Notes: generated by a model from the sequence alone, not told the origin. 64,000 bases of DNA from Calothrix sp. FI2-JRJ7 (GCA_019359675.1 JAHHGX010000074.1:1-64000); one strand, 5' to 3'; positions 17,562 through 26,588 are shown, counted from the stretch's first letter. Numbers and translations are program-made.

Positions 17562-18338
17562 ATGGATACATCAAAATTAATATTACTAGCTGTCGGTGGT
17601 TTAGTATCTGGAATCCTCGCTGGATTTTTGGGTATTGGTGGCGGAACTGTTTTAGTACCGTTGCAGGTAGCATTAGGATATACGCCGCTTCAAGCTGTTG
17701 CTACTAGCAGTTTTTCTATAGTTATTACCGCTATTTCAGGAAGTATCCAAAATTGGCGTATGGGCTATTTGAGTTTTAAGCGAGTTATATATTTAGGATT
17801 GCCTGCGGTTATTACTGCACAATTAGGAGCAGAACTTGCTACTCGTATCCCTTCATATGTTTTATTAGTAGCGTTTGGATTGCTACTTTTACTTAATATC
17901 TATTTAGTACAATTACGTAAGCGACTTTCTAATAGTGAAGCCGAAAAGGGTAATAGCTTCAACCCAGTTCTGGCAAGACTTTTTACAGGTGGCGCCGCTG
18001 GAGTACTGGCTGGATTATTTGGTGTTGGTGGTGGTGTAATTATGGTACCACTGCAAATTTTGCTACTAAGTGAAACAATTAAAGTCGCAATTCAGACAAG
18101 TTTAGGCGTGATAATGATTACCGCTGTTTCTGCCACTATTGGACACGCAGCTAAAGGTAATATTTCGTGGACAGAAGGATTGATATTAGGGATAGGTGGA
18201 TTGATAGGCGCCCAAATTAGTACTCGTTTTTTACCAAAGTTACCCGACCATATCGTCAGTTTAGCATTTCGGACACTACTAGGTGTTTTATCTATATATA
18301 TATTCTGGCAAGCTTGGCAAGCATTTTCACGTATGTAA
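17562..18338 (+). CDS. Sulfite exporter TauE/SafE family permease
   Basis: This 258-residue polytopic membrane protein has two related halves of about four helices each: GGLVSGILAGFLGIGGGTVLV near the N-terminus and AAGVLAGLFGVGGGVIMVP in the second half, the duplicated glycine-rich motifs of TauE/SafE (UPF0721) carriers. Members move sulfite, sulfoacetate or other organic anions; the substrate here is unknown. The ATG at 17562 (MDTSKLI) is preferred to the open extension upstream. It starts 33 bp after the amidase and is likely co-transcribed. Confidence 0.9.
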   Translation: MDTSKLILLAVGGLVSGILAGFLGIGGGTVLVPLQVALGYTPLQAVATSSFSIVITAISGSIQNWRMGYLSFKRVIYLGLPAVITAQLGAELATRIPSYVLLVAFGLLLLLNIYLVQLRKRLSNSEAEKGNSFNPVLARLFTGGAAGVLAGLFGVGGGVIMVPLQILLLSETIKVAIQTSLGVIMITAVSATIGHAAKGNISWTEGLILGIGGLIGAQISTRFLPKLPDHIVSLAFRTLLGVLSIYIFWQAWQAFSRM

Positions 18339-18399
18339 AGGTGATTGCAGACAATAAAAGCTACAATCAAGCAAAAAAGTTTATATTTTTTTGCTTTGT

Positions 18400-19530
18400 A
18401 TGGAACGTCGAAAGTTTATTCAATATATAACTTTAACGGGTGCTGGAATGACGTTGACTAGTTGTGGAGGTAGAAAAAGTACTCCTACAATTAAACCGAC
18501 AGTTCAAGCTTCACCAGTTTCTCTTAATCAACCCTTAAAGGTTGGATTTGTTTATCCTGAACCAGTAGGGGATATGGGATGGACTTACGCACATGATTTA
18601 GGACGTAGAGAAATGGAGGCAAATCTCAAAGAGAAAGTTAAAACAACTTTTATTGAAAACGTCAATGATGGTGCAGATGCTGAGAAGGTGATTCGACAAT
18701 TAGCGCTTGACGGTCATGAGTTGATTTTTACAACTTCCTCTGGTTATATGAACCCCACTATTAAAGTTGCCAGAGATTTTCCTCAAGTTGCTTTTGAACA
18801 CTGTACTGGTTTTCAAGGTGCGGCAAATGTAGGTACTTATATCGGTCGCTTTGAAGAATCGCGATATTTAACTGGCATGATTGCTGGTAAAATGACCAAA
18901 TCTAATATTATTGGTTTTATTGGCGCCTCTCCAACACCAGAGGTAATTCGGGGAATTGGTGCATTTACCCTAGGTGCAAGATTGACAAACCCAAAAGCCA
19001 GAGTGCGGGTAGCGTGGGTAAAAACTTTATACGACCCAACAAAAGAACGTGAAGCTGCTATATCTTTGGTAAACTCAGGCGCCGATATCTTAGCACAACA
19101 TACCGACTCAGTGGCAATACTTCAATTTGCTGAAGAAAAAGGAATTTATGCGTTTGGCTACAATACCGATATGAGCAAGTTTGCACCAAAAGCACATTTA
19201 GCATCAGCAATTAATCAATGGGGTAAATTTTATACCGAAAGAGCCATAGCTGTAATTGACAAAACATGGAAACCAGAGAATATTTGGTATGGAATAGCAC
19301 AAGGAATGGTTGATATATCAGCAATGAATACAGCAATTCCTCCAGATATACAAAATTTAGTTAATCAAAAACGTAACGAAATAATTCAAGGAATTGCCCA
19401 TCCTTTCGAGGGTCTAGTTAAAGACCAAAAGGGAGTCGTGCGAGTTTCAACAGGAAAAATACTTGATGATAAGGCACAATTAGCAATGGACTGGTACGTC
19501 GAAGGTGTCGAAGGAACCATACCTAAATAA
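18400..19530 (+). CDS. BMP-family (PnrA-like) solute-binding lipoprotein
   Basis: This 376-residue periplasmic lipoprotein has a signal sequence that ends in a lipobox (TLTSC; Cys near residue 22), followed by a Thr/Pro linker and the BMP domain: VGFVYPEPVGDMGWTYAHDL, DGADAEKVIRQLALDGHELI, IGFIGASPTPEVIRGIGAF, and a DSVAILQFAEEKGIYAFGYN segment. BMP proteins bind nucleosides and feed ABC importers; the family assignment is firm but the ligand is not. No permease or ATPase gene is next to it; the next gene encodes a P450. The ATG at 18400 is preferred to a TTG at 18391. Confidence 0.9.
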   Translation: MERRKFIQYITLTGAGMTLTSCGGRKSTPTIKPTVQASPVSLNQPLKVGFVYPEPVGDMGWTYAHDLGRREMEANLKEKVKTTFIENVNDGADAEKVIRQLALDGHELIFTTSSGYMNPTIKVARDFPQVAFEHCTGFQGAANVGTYIGRFEESRYLTGMIAGKMTKSNIIGFIGASPTPEVIRGIGAFTLGARLTNPKARVRVAWVKTLYDPTKEREAAISLVNSGADILAQHTDSVAILQFAEEKGIYAFGYNTDMSKFAPKAHLASAINQWGKFYTERAIAVIDKTWKPENIWYGIAQGMVDISAMNTAIPPDIQNLVNQKRNEIIQGIAHPFEGLVKDQKGVVRVSTGKILDDKAQLAMDWYVEGVEGTIPK

Positions 19531-19567
19531 CTTTTGGTTTTATATTTTCAAACTACTTTTATTTAAT

Positions 19568-20914
19568 ATGACTAAATCTATTCCTGTTGCTACACCTCCA
19601 ACAACTACAAGGCGCCGCAGTCACACAAGTGCGATGAATGATGATATGCTAGGATACCTTGAACATTTAGCCCAGCAAGGTGATTTTCTTCGCATACCTC
19701 TCGGTTTAATAGGTTCAGCTTATTTTGTCAATCATCCCGATTTAGCACAACAAGTTTTACTCAAGCAATCTAAAAAATTTCAGAAGATATTCACTGTAAA
19801 ATATACAGCAAAAGGAATTTTTGGAGAAAATCTATTTACCAGCGATGGTGAGTTGTGGCAGGTTTTACGTTCTATTCTTAATCCTGCATTCAATGCACAA
19901 CGGTTTAATGCATATGCAAGCATTATGACCGATTATACAACCGCAATGATTTCGCAATGGCAACCTGGAGAAGTTATTGATATCCCAAAAGCAATGATGG
20001 ATTTAACTTTGGGTATCACAACTAAAGCTTTTTTCGGTGAAGATTTGCGAGATAATGAAATCGGGCAAGCAATAATTAGCTTTATTCAATTATTCTCTGA
20101 ACGTATTAGTTCTTTTCCTATTCCAAGTTGGATACCAATTAAAAGTAACCTGGAAATGAAACGCTTATTTGCTCTCATCGATAACCATGTAGGCTCTATA
20201 ATAATCAAACGGCGCCAATTAGGCGAAGATTATGGTGATATATTATCAATGTTAATTCAAGCACAAGCAAGCGATACAACAGGTTTATTGACGAATGAGC
20301 AAATTAGAAACGAAGTACTAAATTTATTTGCTGCGGGTTATGAAGTAACTGCACACTCAATTGCGTTTACATTATATCTCATCTCTCAACACCAAGAAGT
20401 CGAAGCGCGCTTGTTAGATGAAATTAATCAAGTGGTTGGAGACAAAACAATAACAGTTTCAGATTTAAATCAAATGCCATATCTTGAAATGGTATTATTT
20501 GAATCAATGCGGTTATTGCCTGTAACAGCAGTCGTTTCCAGACAAGCGACTGAAAACGTTGTTATTGATGACTATATTATACCCAAAAATAGCTTAGTTT
20601 TAGTCGCGCCTTGGACGCTGCACCGTCGTAGTGATTACTTTTCTGAACCTTTACGCTTTGACCCAGATAGATTCAATAGCCAACACAAAGGCAATATTCA
20701 CAAGTTTGCCTACCTTCCTTTTTCCGGAGGACCTCGCATTTGTATAGGTAATGCGTTTGCCACTATGCAAATGCGAATTAATATAGCTATGATTTTACAA
20801 CGCTTTAAATTAACACCACTTTCTGATTATCAATTGCAACCAATATTTAATTTTAACACCCGCCCTAAAAATGGCTTACCCATGCTTACACATACACGCA
20901 AGGGTATAAATTAG
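19568..20914 (+). CDS. Cytochrome P450
   Basis: This 448-residue soluble bacterial-type P450 (haem-thiolate monooxygenase) has the K-helix ExxR (FESMRLLP), the PERF-like FDPDRFN, and the haem-binding loop FSGGPRICIGNAFA with the proximal Cys, all intact. The I-helix reads AAGYEVTAHS (near residue 254), where the usual acid-Thr pair is E-V, so the proton-relay Thr is missing or shifted by one. The frame is open to 19505, overlapping the BMP gene, but the ATG at 19568 is preferred. No dedicated ferredoxin partner is adjacent. Substrate unknown. Confidence 0.93.
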   Translation: MTKSIPVATPPTTTRRRSHTSAMNDDMLGYLEHLAQQGDFLRIPLGLIGSAYFVNHPDLAQQVLLKQSKKFQKIFTVKYTAKGIFGENLFTSDGELWQVLRSILNPAFNAQRFNAYASIMTDYTTAMISQWQPGEVIDIPKAMMDLTLGITTKAFFGEDLRDNEIGQAIISFIQLFSERISSFPIPSWIPIKSNLEMKRLFALIDNHVGSIIIKRRQLGEDYGDILSMLIQAQASDTTGLLTNEQIRNEVLNLFAAGYEVTAHSIAFTLYLISQHQEVEARLLDEINQVVGDKTITVSDLNQMPYLEMVLFESMRLLPVTAVVSRQATENVVIDDYIIPKNSLVLVAPWTLHRRSDYFSEPLRFDPDRFNSQHKGNIHKFAYLPFSGGPRICIGNAFATMQMRINIAMILQRFKLTPLSDYQLQPIFNFNTRPKNGLPMLTHTRKGIN

Positions 20915-21103
20915 CATTAATTAGTCAAAGAAAGCTTAACAATTCTTAGTTAATGAAAACTTCACATATACAAAGGGTTTGAGGCAGCAAATAAGCGTAA
21001 ATACTTATAAAAAATTCGCCGCTTTGTAAAGGTTAATTGCCATTTGTTGTCAAAGTTACTTTGTTAGGTACAAACTAGAACTATATATACAGGCAATTAT
21101 TCT

Positions 21104-21601
21104 ATGAATGCTATTTCTAACGTTGAATTCAAACGCCCAGTTTGGCACACCATGTTAACTTTAACTCTAGGTTTCTGGTTAAGTGGTAGTTTGCTTATCG
21201 ACTGGGTAATTATGCCTAGCATGTACTTTTCCGGAATGATGAACCTGGATAGTTTTGCTTCCGCAGGGTATTCAATTTTTTGGAATTTTAACCGCATTGA
21301 ATTATTATCTGCTGGTGCAGTTCTAACTAGCATTCTCGCTTTATCCAAAACTCAACTACGTTGGTATGGTGGTGTAGCTGCTTTAGCTGTCACACTCTTC
21401 AGTATATCCTTGGCATTTACATATTTCTTAACACCACAAATGTGCGCCACAGGAATAGATTTAAACTTATTTGACTCAGTGTCTGAAGTTCCAGCATCAA
21501 TGAATATGCTACACGGCTTATACTGGAGTTTTGAAGCATTTAAATTGACAGCACTTGGCTTGATATTCGGATGGTGCTGGCGCCAGAAAGGTCTAATCTA
21601 G
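21104..21601 (+). CDS. Conserved membrane protein (DUF4149-like)
   Basis: This 165-residue protein has four predicted membrane segments (about residues 17-38, 65-83, 87-110 and 140-160). The first carries FWLSGSLLIDWVIMPSMYFSG, reminiscent of small cyanobacterial four-helix membrane proteins annotated DUF4149-like (recollection; moderate confidence). Function unknown. It stands alone and is followed by the perfect palindrome at 21628-21651. Confidence 0.65.
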   Translation: MNAISNVEFKRPVWHTMLTLTLGFWLSGSLLIDWVIMPSMYFSGMMNLDSFASAGYSIFWNFNRIELLSAGAVLTSILALSKTQLRWYGGVAALAVTLFSISLAFTYFLTPQMCATGIDLNLFDSVSEVPASMNMLHGLYWSFEAFKLTALGLIFGWCWRQKGLI

Positions 21602-21627
21602 ATTTAAAATCACAACGAAATTTATGT

Positions 21628-21651
21628 AGAGACTGTACATGTACAGTCTCT
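21628..21651. repeat. Perfect 24-bp palindrome (AGAGAC...GTCTCT family)
   Basis: The two arms AGAGACTGTACA and TGTACAGTCTCT are exact reverse complements and lie between the DUF4149-like gene and higB. A sister palindrome with the same ends and centre (AGAGACGTTACA/TGTAACGTCTCT) is at 38790-38813, and a looser relative is at about 5632-5662. It forms a strong hairpin but lacks a good T-run. Confidence 0.85.
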
Positions 21652-21682
21652 ATTGTTATATTACCTAGCTAAATTTTAATCA

Positions 21683-21982
21683 ATGCACGTTATCAGCCGT
21701 ACAAAATTACGAAACTTTTGTAAAAAACATGCAGATAGCTGTGAAGCCCTAGATGACTGGTATAAAATAGCAAGTAAAGCAGATTGGGGAGATTTATTAG
21801 AAGTCCAAACTGCTTATAATCAAGCAGAAGCCGTAGGTAACTTTACAGTTTTTAATATAAAAGACAATAAATATCGATTAGTTGTTAGCATGAACTATGA
21901 AAACCAGGTTATCTACGTAAAATATGTTTTAACTCACGCTGAATATGACAAGGACAACTGGAAAAATGACCCTTACTATTGA
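21683..21982 (+). CDS. higB: HigB-type mRNA interferase toxin
   Basis: This 99-residue RelE/HigB-fold toxin opens with HVISRTKLRNFCKKH. A central VQTAYNQAEAVGNFTVFNIK (the DAxxxG/VFNI-type core), and a YRLVVSMNYENQVIYVKYVLTHAEYDKDNW strand-helix typical of HigB ending in THAEYDK follow. It precedes and overlaps the antitoxin gene by 17 bp, the inverted toxin-first order that is characteristic of higBA modules. Confidence 0.9.
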   Translation: MHVISRTKLRNFCKKHADSCEALDDWYKIASKADWGDLLEVQTAYNQAEAVGNFTVFNIKDNKYRLVVSMNYENQVIYVKYVLTHAEYDKDNWKNDPYY

Positions 21983-22370
21983 CTCAGCAGTTTACAGTCA
22001 GTTACTATCCCAGTATCAACCTCGAATAATTAAGACCGAACAAGAAAATGAAGAGTTTCTGGGGATTGTCGAGGAACTGCTATCACGTAAGCATCTCAAC
22101 CCAGAAGAAAAGACCCTGCTAGAGTTACTTGTAAAATTAATTGAAGATTTTGAAGATAAAAATTATCAGTTAAACTGTTCTACACCACGCTCTCGGTTAA
22201 TTCATTTGATGGAAGCACAAAATGTGACAGAGGTTGCCCTAGTAGATATATTTGGTTCATCTGAAAATGCCAATAAAGTACTTAGTGGTGATTTGCAAAT
22301 TAATTTACAACAAGCTTTAGCTTTAGGGAAAATGCTCCACGTAGACTATAGCTTGTTTCTAGATGAGTAG
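21966..22370 (+). CDS. higA: HigA-type antitoxin
   Basis: This 134-residue acidic protein has a C-terminal helix-turn-helix stretch around VTEVALVDIFGSSENANKVL with the Gly-Ser turn and LSGDLQINLQQALALGKML, typical of the XRE-like domain of HigA antitoxins. The N-terminal half (TIDSAVYSQLLSQYQPRI and a Glu-rich helix) resembles the long HigA subtype seen in cyanobacteria. A start at 21945 is possible; the ATG at 21966 is preferred. It overlaps higB by 17 bp. Confidence 0.85.
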   Translation: MTLTIDSAVYSQLLSQYQPRIIKTEQENEEFLGIVEELLSRKHLNPEEKTLLELLVKLIEDFEDKNYQLNCSTPRSRLIHLMEAQNVTEVALVDIFGSSENANKVLSGDLQINLQQALALGKMLHVDYSLFLDE

Positions 22371-22379
22371 AGTATTTAT

Positions 22380-22688
22380 TTAAATCGCTGTTTCTTCTTG
22401 TACATCATCAGCTTCTTCGTTATTGAAGAAAAGTAAACGTACTGCGAGAATTGCAAATCCAACTGCTGCAATACCTTTGAGGAATCTTGTTGGTAATAAT
22501 TCTGCTACTGCACCTCCTGCTAAGGCGCCTAGTAAACTAGTTAATAACAATGCAGCAGCGCTACCAAAAAATACGGCACGTGGATATTGGCAACGTCCTG
22601 ACAGCGCAATTGCTGCTAGCTGACTTTTGTCGCCTAACTCTGATAAAAATACTGTTATAAAGCTTATTCCTAAAAGGTGCCAGTTCAT
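22380..22688 (-). CDS. GDT1/UPF0016 family half-transporter (second gene of pair)
   Basis: This 102-residue protein has three membrane helices and the UPF0016 signature ELGDKSQLAAIALS (E-x-G-D-K-S/T) in the first. The family comprises Mn2+/Ca2+:H+ exchangers, such as the cyanobacterial thylakoid Mn2+ exporter Mnx and the human protein TMEM165. It has only one motif, half of the usual two-motif protein, and its partner at 22711-23136 supplies the other. The pair are adjacent (22 bp apart) and probably form a heterodimer. Confidence 0.88.
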   Translation of the reverse strand: MNWHLLGISFITVFLSELGDKSQLAAIALSGRCQYPRAVFFGSAAALLLTSLLGALAGGAVAELLPTRFLKGIAAVGFAILAVRLLFFNNEEADDVQEETAI

Positions 22689-22710
22689 AATTTATTAAGT
22701 AAGGGGTAAG

Positions 22711-23136
22711 TTAACCGATGAAAACATCCCAAAATAACATGACAGAAATCAGCATTAACATTACTCCTGCTGATTTTTCCACTGTTTTGGGTGAAAATTT
22801 GCTTGCCATCCAACTACCTAACAGTACCCCTAGTAAGCTTGTAGTGATTAATGCTGCTGCTGAACCTAGAAATACTACTACTGGTGAGTGAGACTCGGCG
22901 CTCATTAATAGCGTTGATAGCTGGGTCTTATCGCCTATCTCAGCCAAAAATATCGTTACAAATGTTGTTGTAAAAGTTACCCATACCGATTCTTGCTTAC
23001 AAGGCGCCTTTTCTGAAACCGACTGTATTGTTTCAATGGTGGCAATACTATTAATTGTTGAGTCAGTAACGACTGGGGTGCCAAGGTCGTTCTCTAACTG
23101 AGTTATGTAGTTGCTTGGTCTATCGTCAACTTTCAC
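22711..23136 (-). CDS. GDT1/UPF0016 family half-transporter (first gene of pair)
   Basis: This 141-residue protein has a soluble N-terminal extension (about 45 residues, MKVDDRPSNY onwards) and three membrane helices with the motif EIGDKTQLSTLLMS. It pairs with the 22380-22688 gene, which has the complementary ELGDKSQ motif; the two lie head to tail and probably share one transcript. Manganese or calcium transport is family knowledge; which membrane it sits in is unknown. Confidence 0.88.
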   Translation of the reverse strand: MKVDDRPSNYITQLENDLGTPVVTDSTINSIATIETIQSVSEKAPCKQESVWVTFTTTFVTIFLAEIGDKTQLSTLLMSAESHSPVVVFLGSAAALITTSLLGVLLGSWMASKFSPKTVEKSAGVMLMLISVMLFWDVFIG

Positions 23137-23283
23137 GGGCGCCTTCTGTAATTTACTAGCTATTTTTCATATTCTTCTCATTTTTACAGATAGTGTTGAC
23201 AAACGCAACCCTTTGGGGAATGAATAAGGAGATATTGGCTTTCTACCACGGAGACGCAGAGAACACAGAGGAGGAGTACAGTA

Positions 23284-25425
23284 CTAGTTTCTTTTCTGAG
23301 CATTACCAACAATACCTAGAATATTTATACGCGACAGTTTAAGATTATCCAACGCGCGCTTCAGTAGTGATGTATCTGTTTTATCCATCCTAATGGCAAG
23401 TAAAACCCCATTAGTATAAGGCGCCAACAAGCTTGCGTCTGCTAATTCATCTAAGTGAGGAGTATCATATATTACTAAATCGAACGTGTTTTGAAATTCT
23501 GCCATCAGTCGTTTTATCTTTTCGGATGAAAGTAGTTTGATAGGGTCTGGAGGTGTTGGCCCAGAGGTAATAATAGATAATTCTTTAATTTGAGGGTATT
23601 GTCGAATCACTTCTTCGATAGGAGAGTTTGTTGAGATTAAATTACTTAATCCCCATAAATTATTAAGGTTGGCAAGGGTGTGAATTGCTGGTTGACGTAA
23701 ATTTGCATCGACTAACAGTACACGTTGACCCATTACTGCGGCAATTTTAGCAAGATGGAAGGCAATTGTAGATTTACCATCTGAATTCATTGCCGAACTT
23801 ACTACTATTGAACGAATTGGACGGTCGGAACCGAGGAACTGTATGTTGGTATATAGGACTCGCAATGCTTCTAAAAATTTCTCTGAGTAATGACCGTAAT
23901 CTGAAACTCGCGCAATTGAAAGTTCTGGAATACTCGGATGCTGTGAGTTTATGGTTTTTATAGTGGAAATTTGTTTATTTGGACGATTTTGTCCGCTTTG
24001 AAGTTGTCTCTCAAATGGAATAGTACCTACTAATGGTAAATTGACTCCTTCTTTTAAAGCTGAAACTGTGTGGTATGTATTGTCTAACTTTTCTTGTAGA
24101 ACTGCGGCGCCTACTCCTGCTACCATACTACCAAGTAATCCCATAATTAAGGCACGTTTCGTATCTGAATTTGCGGGTGATTCTGGTTTACTAGGTGGTT
24201 GAATCAATTGCCAAGGTAATTCATTTTGCGATATTTGGATTTGTAAAGTTTCGCGTGTTGTTAGAAAACGATTTAAACTTTCGGTTGCAAGCTGTAATTT
24301 TCGCTGTAACTCAGTATATTTTCGTGCTTGTACAGGTAATTGTTTACGCAATTCTTGAAGTCTTTTTTCTGAAGAAGCTAGCTCGTTACTTTGCACTTCC
24401 AACGTTTGCACTTGTGTAGCTGCTTGTGCTGTTCTCACATCCATGAACCGTTGTGCTTCTTGCGTCAATAACGGTAATAAATTATCCCTCTTTTCTCTCA
24501 AGGTGCGAATGCTAGGACTTTCTTCCTGATAACGTGCTAGTTCAGTAGCTATTAATGCTTCTAACTGACGTACTTGTACAAGCAACTGCTGGTAAACAGT
24601 CGCATCGTTCAACACCGCAAGTTTACCATTTTCTCCGCTTAATTCAGATAAATTCGCGCGTGCTTGTGCTAACTGTTGATTAACTGCGAGTCTCTGTTGC
24701 GATAATAAATTAAGCTGACTTGCAATTTGCTGCGCTTGAGCATCTGGGTCTACAAAATTGTTTCGCTGTCTAAAAAACTGTATATCTCTTTGAATTGCGT
24801 CAACTCGTTGTTGTGATGCTGGCAGTTCTCTCTCAATAAACTTAATTCCTTGACGGAGTTTGGTTTGTTTCTTTTCTAAGCTGTAATTTAAATAATCTTT
24901 AGATATTTTTTCGGCAACATCATGAACTTGCGCTGGGTTTTCTCCTCGATATCGTACCTCAATTATCTTAGTTTCACCCAAACGCACTACAGTCAGAGAG
25001 TTAAGTAGCTTGACATAATCAACTTCTGGATAAGATTGTTGTAACGTCTTAACCACATCACCTAGTAAATCAGGACTTTTGAGAACCTGAATTTGGCTTT
25101 CGTAATCTAAAATTGTTTTCGTTGCGTTAGGGTCTTTAGTAATATCCAGTGCTTTGCTGTCATCGTTTACTGGTTCCACTAATAACCTAAAACTGCTTTC
25201 ATACTCTTTTTTCTGGTTTACTATCGAGTTAGCGTTTATCCCCATCACAATGGTTGCCACCCCAACCACAACTAACATACGGCGCCGTATAATACCCAGA
25301 AAGTCGCGAAAATTCCAATCATCACCAGTCCCTTCAGACCAAGGTAAAGGCACTGGTTCACTATATTTTTCAGAGTTCTGACTGCGTTCACGGTCTGAAG
25401 AAGAAAACTTAGAGTAATTCCCCAT
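23284..25425 (-). CDS. Wzc/GumC-like polysaccharide co-polymerase with BY-kinase domain
   Basis: This 713-residue inner-membrane protein controls polymer length/export in Wzy-type systems. Wzz domain and first membrane helix lie at about residues 40-70 (RRRMLVVVGVATIVMGI), followed by a long coiled coil (about 160-400) and a second helix near 428-445. The cytoplasmic ATPase has Walker A NSDGKST near 547, Walker A' LLVDANLRQP near 573 (Asp to Asn versus the usual DADLR) and Walker B LVIYDTP. It ends shortly after, without the C-terminal tyrosine cluster seen in enterobacterial Wzc. Presumably it serves the polysaccharide locus 11 kb to the right. Confidence 0.92.
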   Translation of the reverse strand: MGNYSKFSSSDRERSQNSEKYSEPVPLPWSEGTGDDWNFRDFLGIIRRRMLVVVGVATIVMGINANSIVNQKKEYESSFRLLVEPVNDDSKALDITKDPNATKTILDYESQIQVLKSPDLLGDVVKTLQQSYPEVDYVKLLNSLTVVRLGETKIIEVRYRGENPAQVHDVAEKISKDYLNYSLEKKQTKLRQGIKFIERELPASQQRVDAIQRDIQFFRQRNNFVDPDAQAQQIASQLNLLSQQRLAVNQQLAQARANLSELSGENGKLAVLNDATVYQQLLVQVRQLEALIATELARYQEESPSIRTLREKRDNLLPLLTQEAQRFMDVRTAQAATQVQTLEVQSNELASSEKRLQELRKQLPVQARKYTELQRKLQLATESLNRFLTTRETLQIQISQNELPWQLIQPPSKPESPANSDTKRALIMGLLGSMVAGVGAAVLQEKLDNTYHTVSALKEGVNLPLVGTIPFERQLQSGQNRPNKQISTIKTINSQHPSIPELSIARVSDYGHYSEKFLEALRVLYTNIQFLGSDRPIRSIVVSSAMNSDGKSTIAFHLAKIAAVMGQRVLLVDANLRQPAIHTLANLNNLWGLSNLISTNSPIEEVIRQYPQIKELSIITSGPTPPDPIKLLSSEKIKRLMAEFQNTFDLVIYDTPHLDELADASLLAPYTNGVLLAIRMDKTDTSLLKRALDNLKLSRINILGIVGNAQKRN

Positions 25426-25571
25426 TTTTTTATAAATACTTAGTTACAATTTCAACTTTACTTTTACGATTTTATAAGTATCAAATTTTACTTAAAATTA
25501 AATTTTTAATTATAGGGATAATATTATTAAACCATTACTAAGTAAACAAAGCAATCACTTGACCTAGAATT

Positions 25572-25649
25572 GATCCCCCCAACCCCCCTTGATAAGGGGG
25601 CTAAAACCTATTTATTTTCCCCCCCTTATTAAGGGGGGTCAGGGGGGAT
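25572..25649. repeat. GC-rich palindromic repeat (CCCCCC...GGGGGG)
   Basis: Arms of GATCCCCCCAACCCCCC and their imperfect reverse complement (ending GGGGGGTCAGGGGGGAT) form a long hairpin, with an inner pair around TTGATAAGGGGG and CCCTTATTAAGG. The right arm supplies the last residues (PP) and the TGA stop of the GNAT gene at 25639. A comparable C-rich/G-rich core sits inside the 7803-7930 element. Confidence 0.8.
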
Positions 25650-26178
25650 TTTTACTTTTGCTTTGTTGTATAGAGTAGTAAAGAGCATCCAAATTAAATA
25701 TATAAATTTGCTTTTCATATTGCAAGCCAGCTTTTTCGATTACCCTTTTTGATGCTAGATTATCAGGTAAAAGCATTGCAATAATTCTATGCACTTTAGC
25801 AACATTAAAACCGTATAAAATTGCCTCTTTAGCTGCTTGCGTCGCAATTCCTCTTCCCCAATATTCTTTATCAAGTCCATAAAGCACTTCAACTTCTGAC
25901 AGTTCATCTAAATAACGAAGTCCACAATAACCAATCATTTGAGATGAAGCATTTTCGACAATTGCCCAAATTCCATAACCTCGTTGCCAATGCTCAACGA
26001 AAGTCAAGAGCGCTTTTTCAGCTTTTTCTCTTGGAATTGCAACTCCTCGACTCGGAAGAAAACGAGTTACTTCTGGGTCTGCCCAAATTCCTGCAAGTGC
26101 ATCCAAATCAGAAGATTGAATTGGTCGCATTGCGAAACTACCAATCTCTAAAATTGCTGCATTAGTGGAATTTATCAT
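25639..26178 (-). CDS. GNAT family N-acetyltransferase
   Basis: This 179-residue RimJ/RimL-type acetyltransferase opens FAMRPIQSSDLDALAGIW. It has MIGYCGLRYLD, EVLYGLDKEYWGRGIATQAA (the acetyl-CoA binding loop WGRGIA), HRIIAMLLPDNLASKRVIEKAGL, and a final strand YEKQIYIFNLDALYY. The last three residues and the stop come from the palindrome at 25572-25649, so the natural C-terminus may have been replaced. Substrate unknown. Confidence 0.88.
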   Translation of the reverse strand: MINSTNAAILEIGSFAMRPIQSSDLDALAGIWADPEVTRFLPSRGVAIPREKAEKALLTFVEHWQRGYGIWAIVENASSQMIGYCGLRYLDELSEVEVLYGLDKEYWGRGIATQAAKEAILYGFNVAKVHRIIAMLLPDNLASKRVIEKAGLQYEKQIYIFNLDALYYSIQQSKSKNPP

Positions 26179-26318
26179 AAGTAAGACTGCTATGTGACGG
26201 TACTAATTTAAGAGGATAGCCGTCGCACGTACCTTATTAATTATACTTTCTTTCATATTCTTTGCAATGTAGATTATAATATAGCTACTGAGTAGGTTGT
26301 GATAAGTAGCCAATTAGT

Positions 26319-26588
26319 ATGATGTCACCGCATTTACATGAAATAGAGCGTTCTATTGGTACTTTGTCTTTGGAAGAGCAAGAATGGCTCTTAGAGCGTA
26401 TCTCTGGACAAGTAGAACATAAAAAACAGCTACTAAATAAATTTGCTGATGCTGAATATATAGCTGAACAAATTGCTCAAATGGCTGAAGGTCCAGAGAT
26501 ACAAGCAGAAATTGCAGCTATTAATCAAGAGTTTATTGTTACAGAAATGGATGGTTTAGTAAGAGAAAGATTCTCTAAAATTGCATAG
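26319..26588 (+). CDS. Small acidic helical protein (89 aa), antitoxin-like
   Basis: This short protein opens LHEIERSIGTLSLEEQEWLLERIS, a motif common to small cyanobacterial proteins that often sit beside toxins; function not established. It is Glu/Gln-rich with a long predicted helix and no membrane segment. No toxin gene lies downstream: its 3' end overlaps the convergent VirB10-like gene by 14 bp. It may be an orphan antitoxin. ATG at 26319 or 26322. Confidence 0.55.
   Translation: MMSPHLHEIERSIGTLSLEEQEWLLERISGQVEHKKQLLNKFADAEYIAEQIAQMAEGPEIQAEIAAINQEFIVTEMDGLVRERFSKIA

Noticed and set aside
18400-20914. BMP lipoprotein and P450 as one transport-oxidation pathway
   Set aside because: They are 37 bp apart and on one strand, but no permease/ATPase or substrate link is visible, so a joint function is not claimed.
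26319-26588. Toxin-antitoxin pair
   Set aside because: The small protein looks antitoxin-like but no toxin gene adjoins it.
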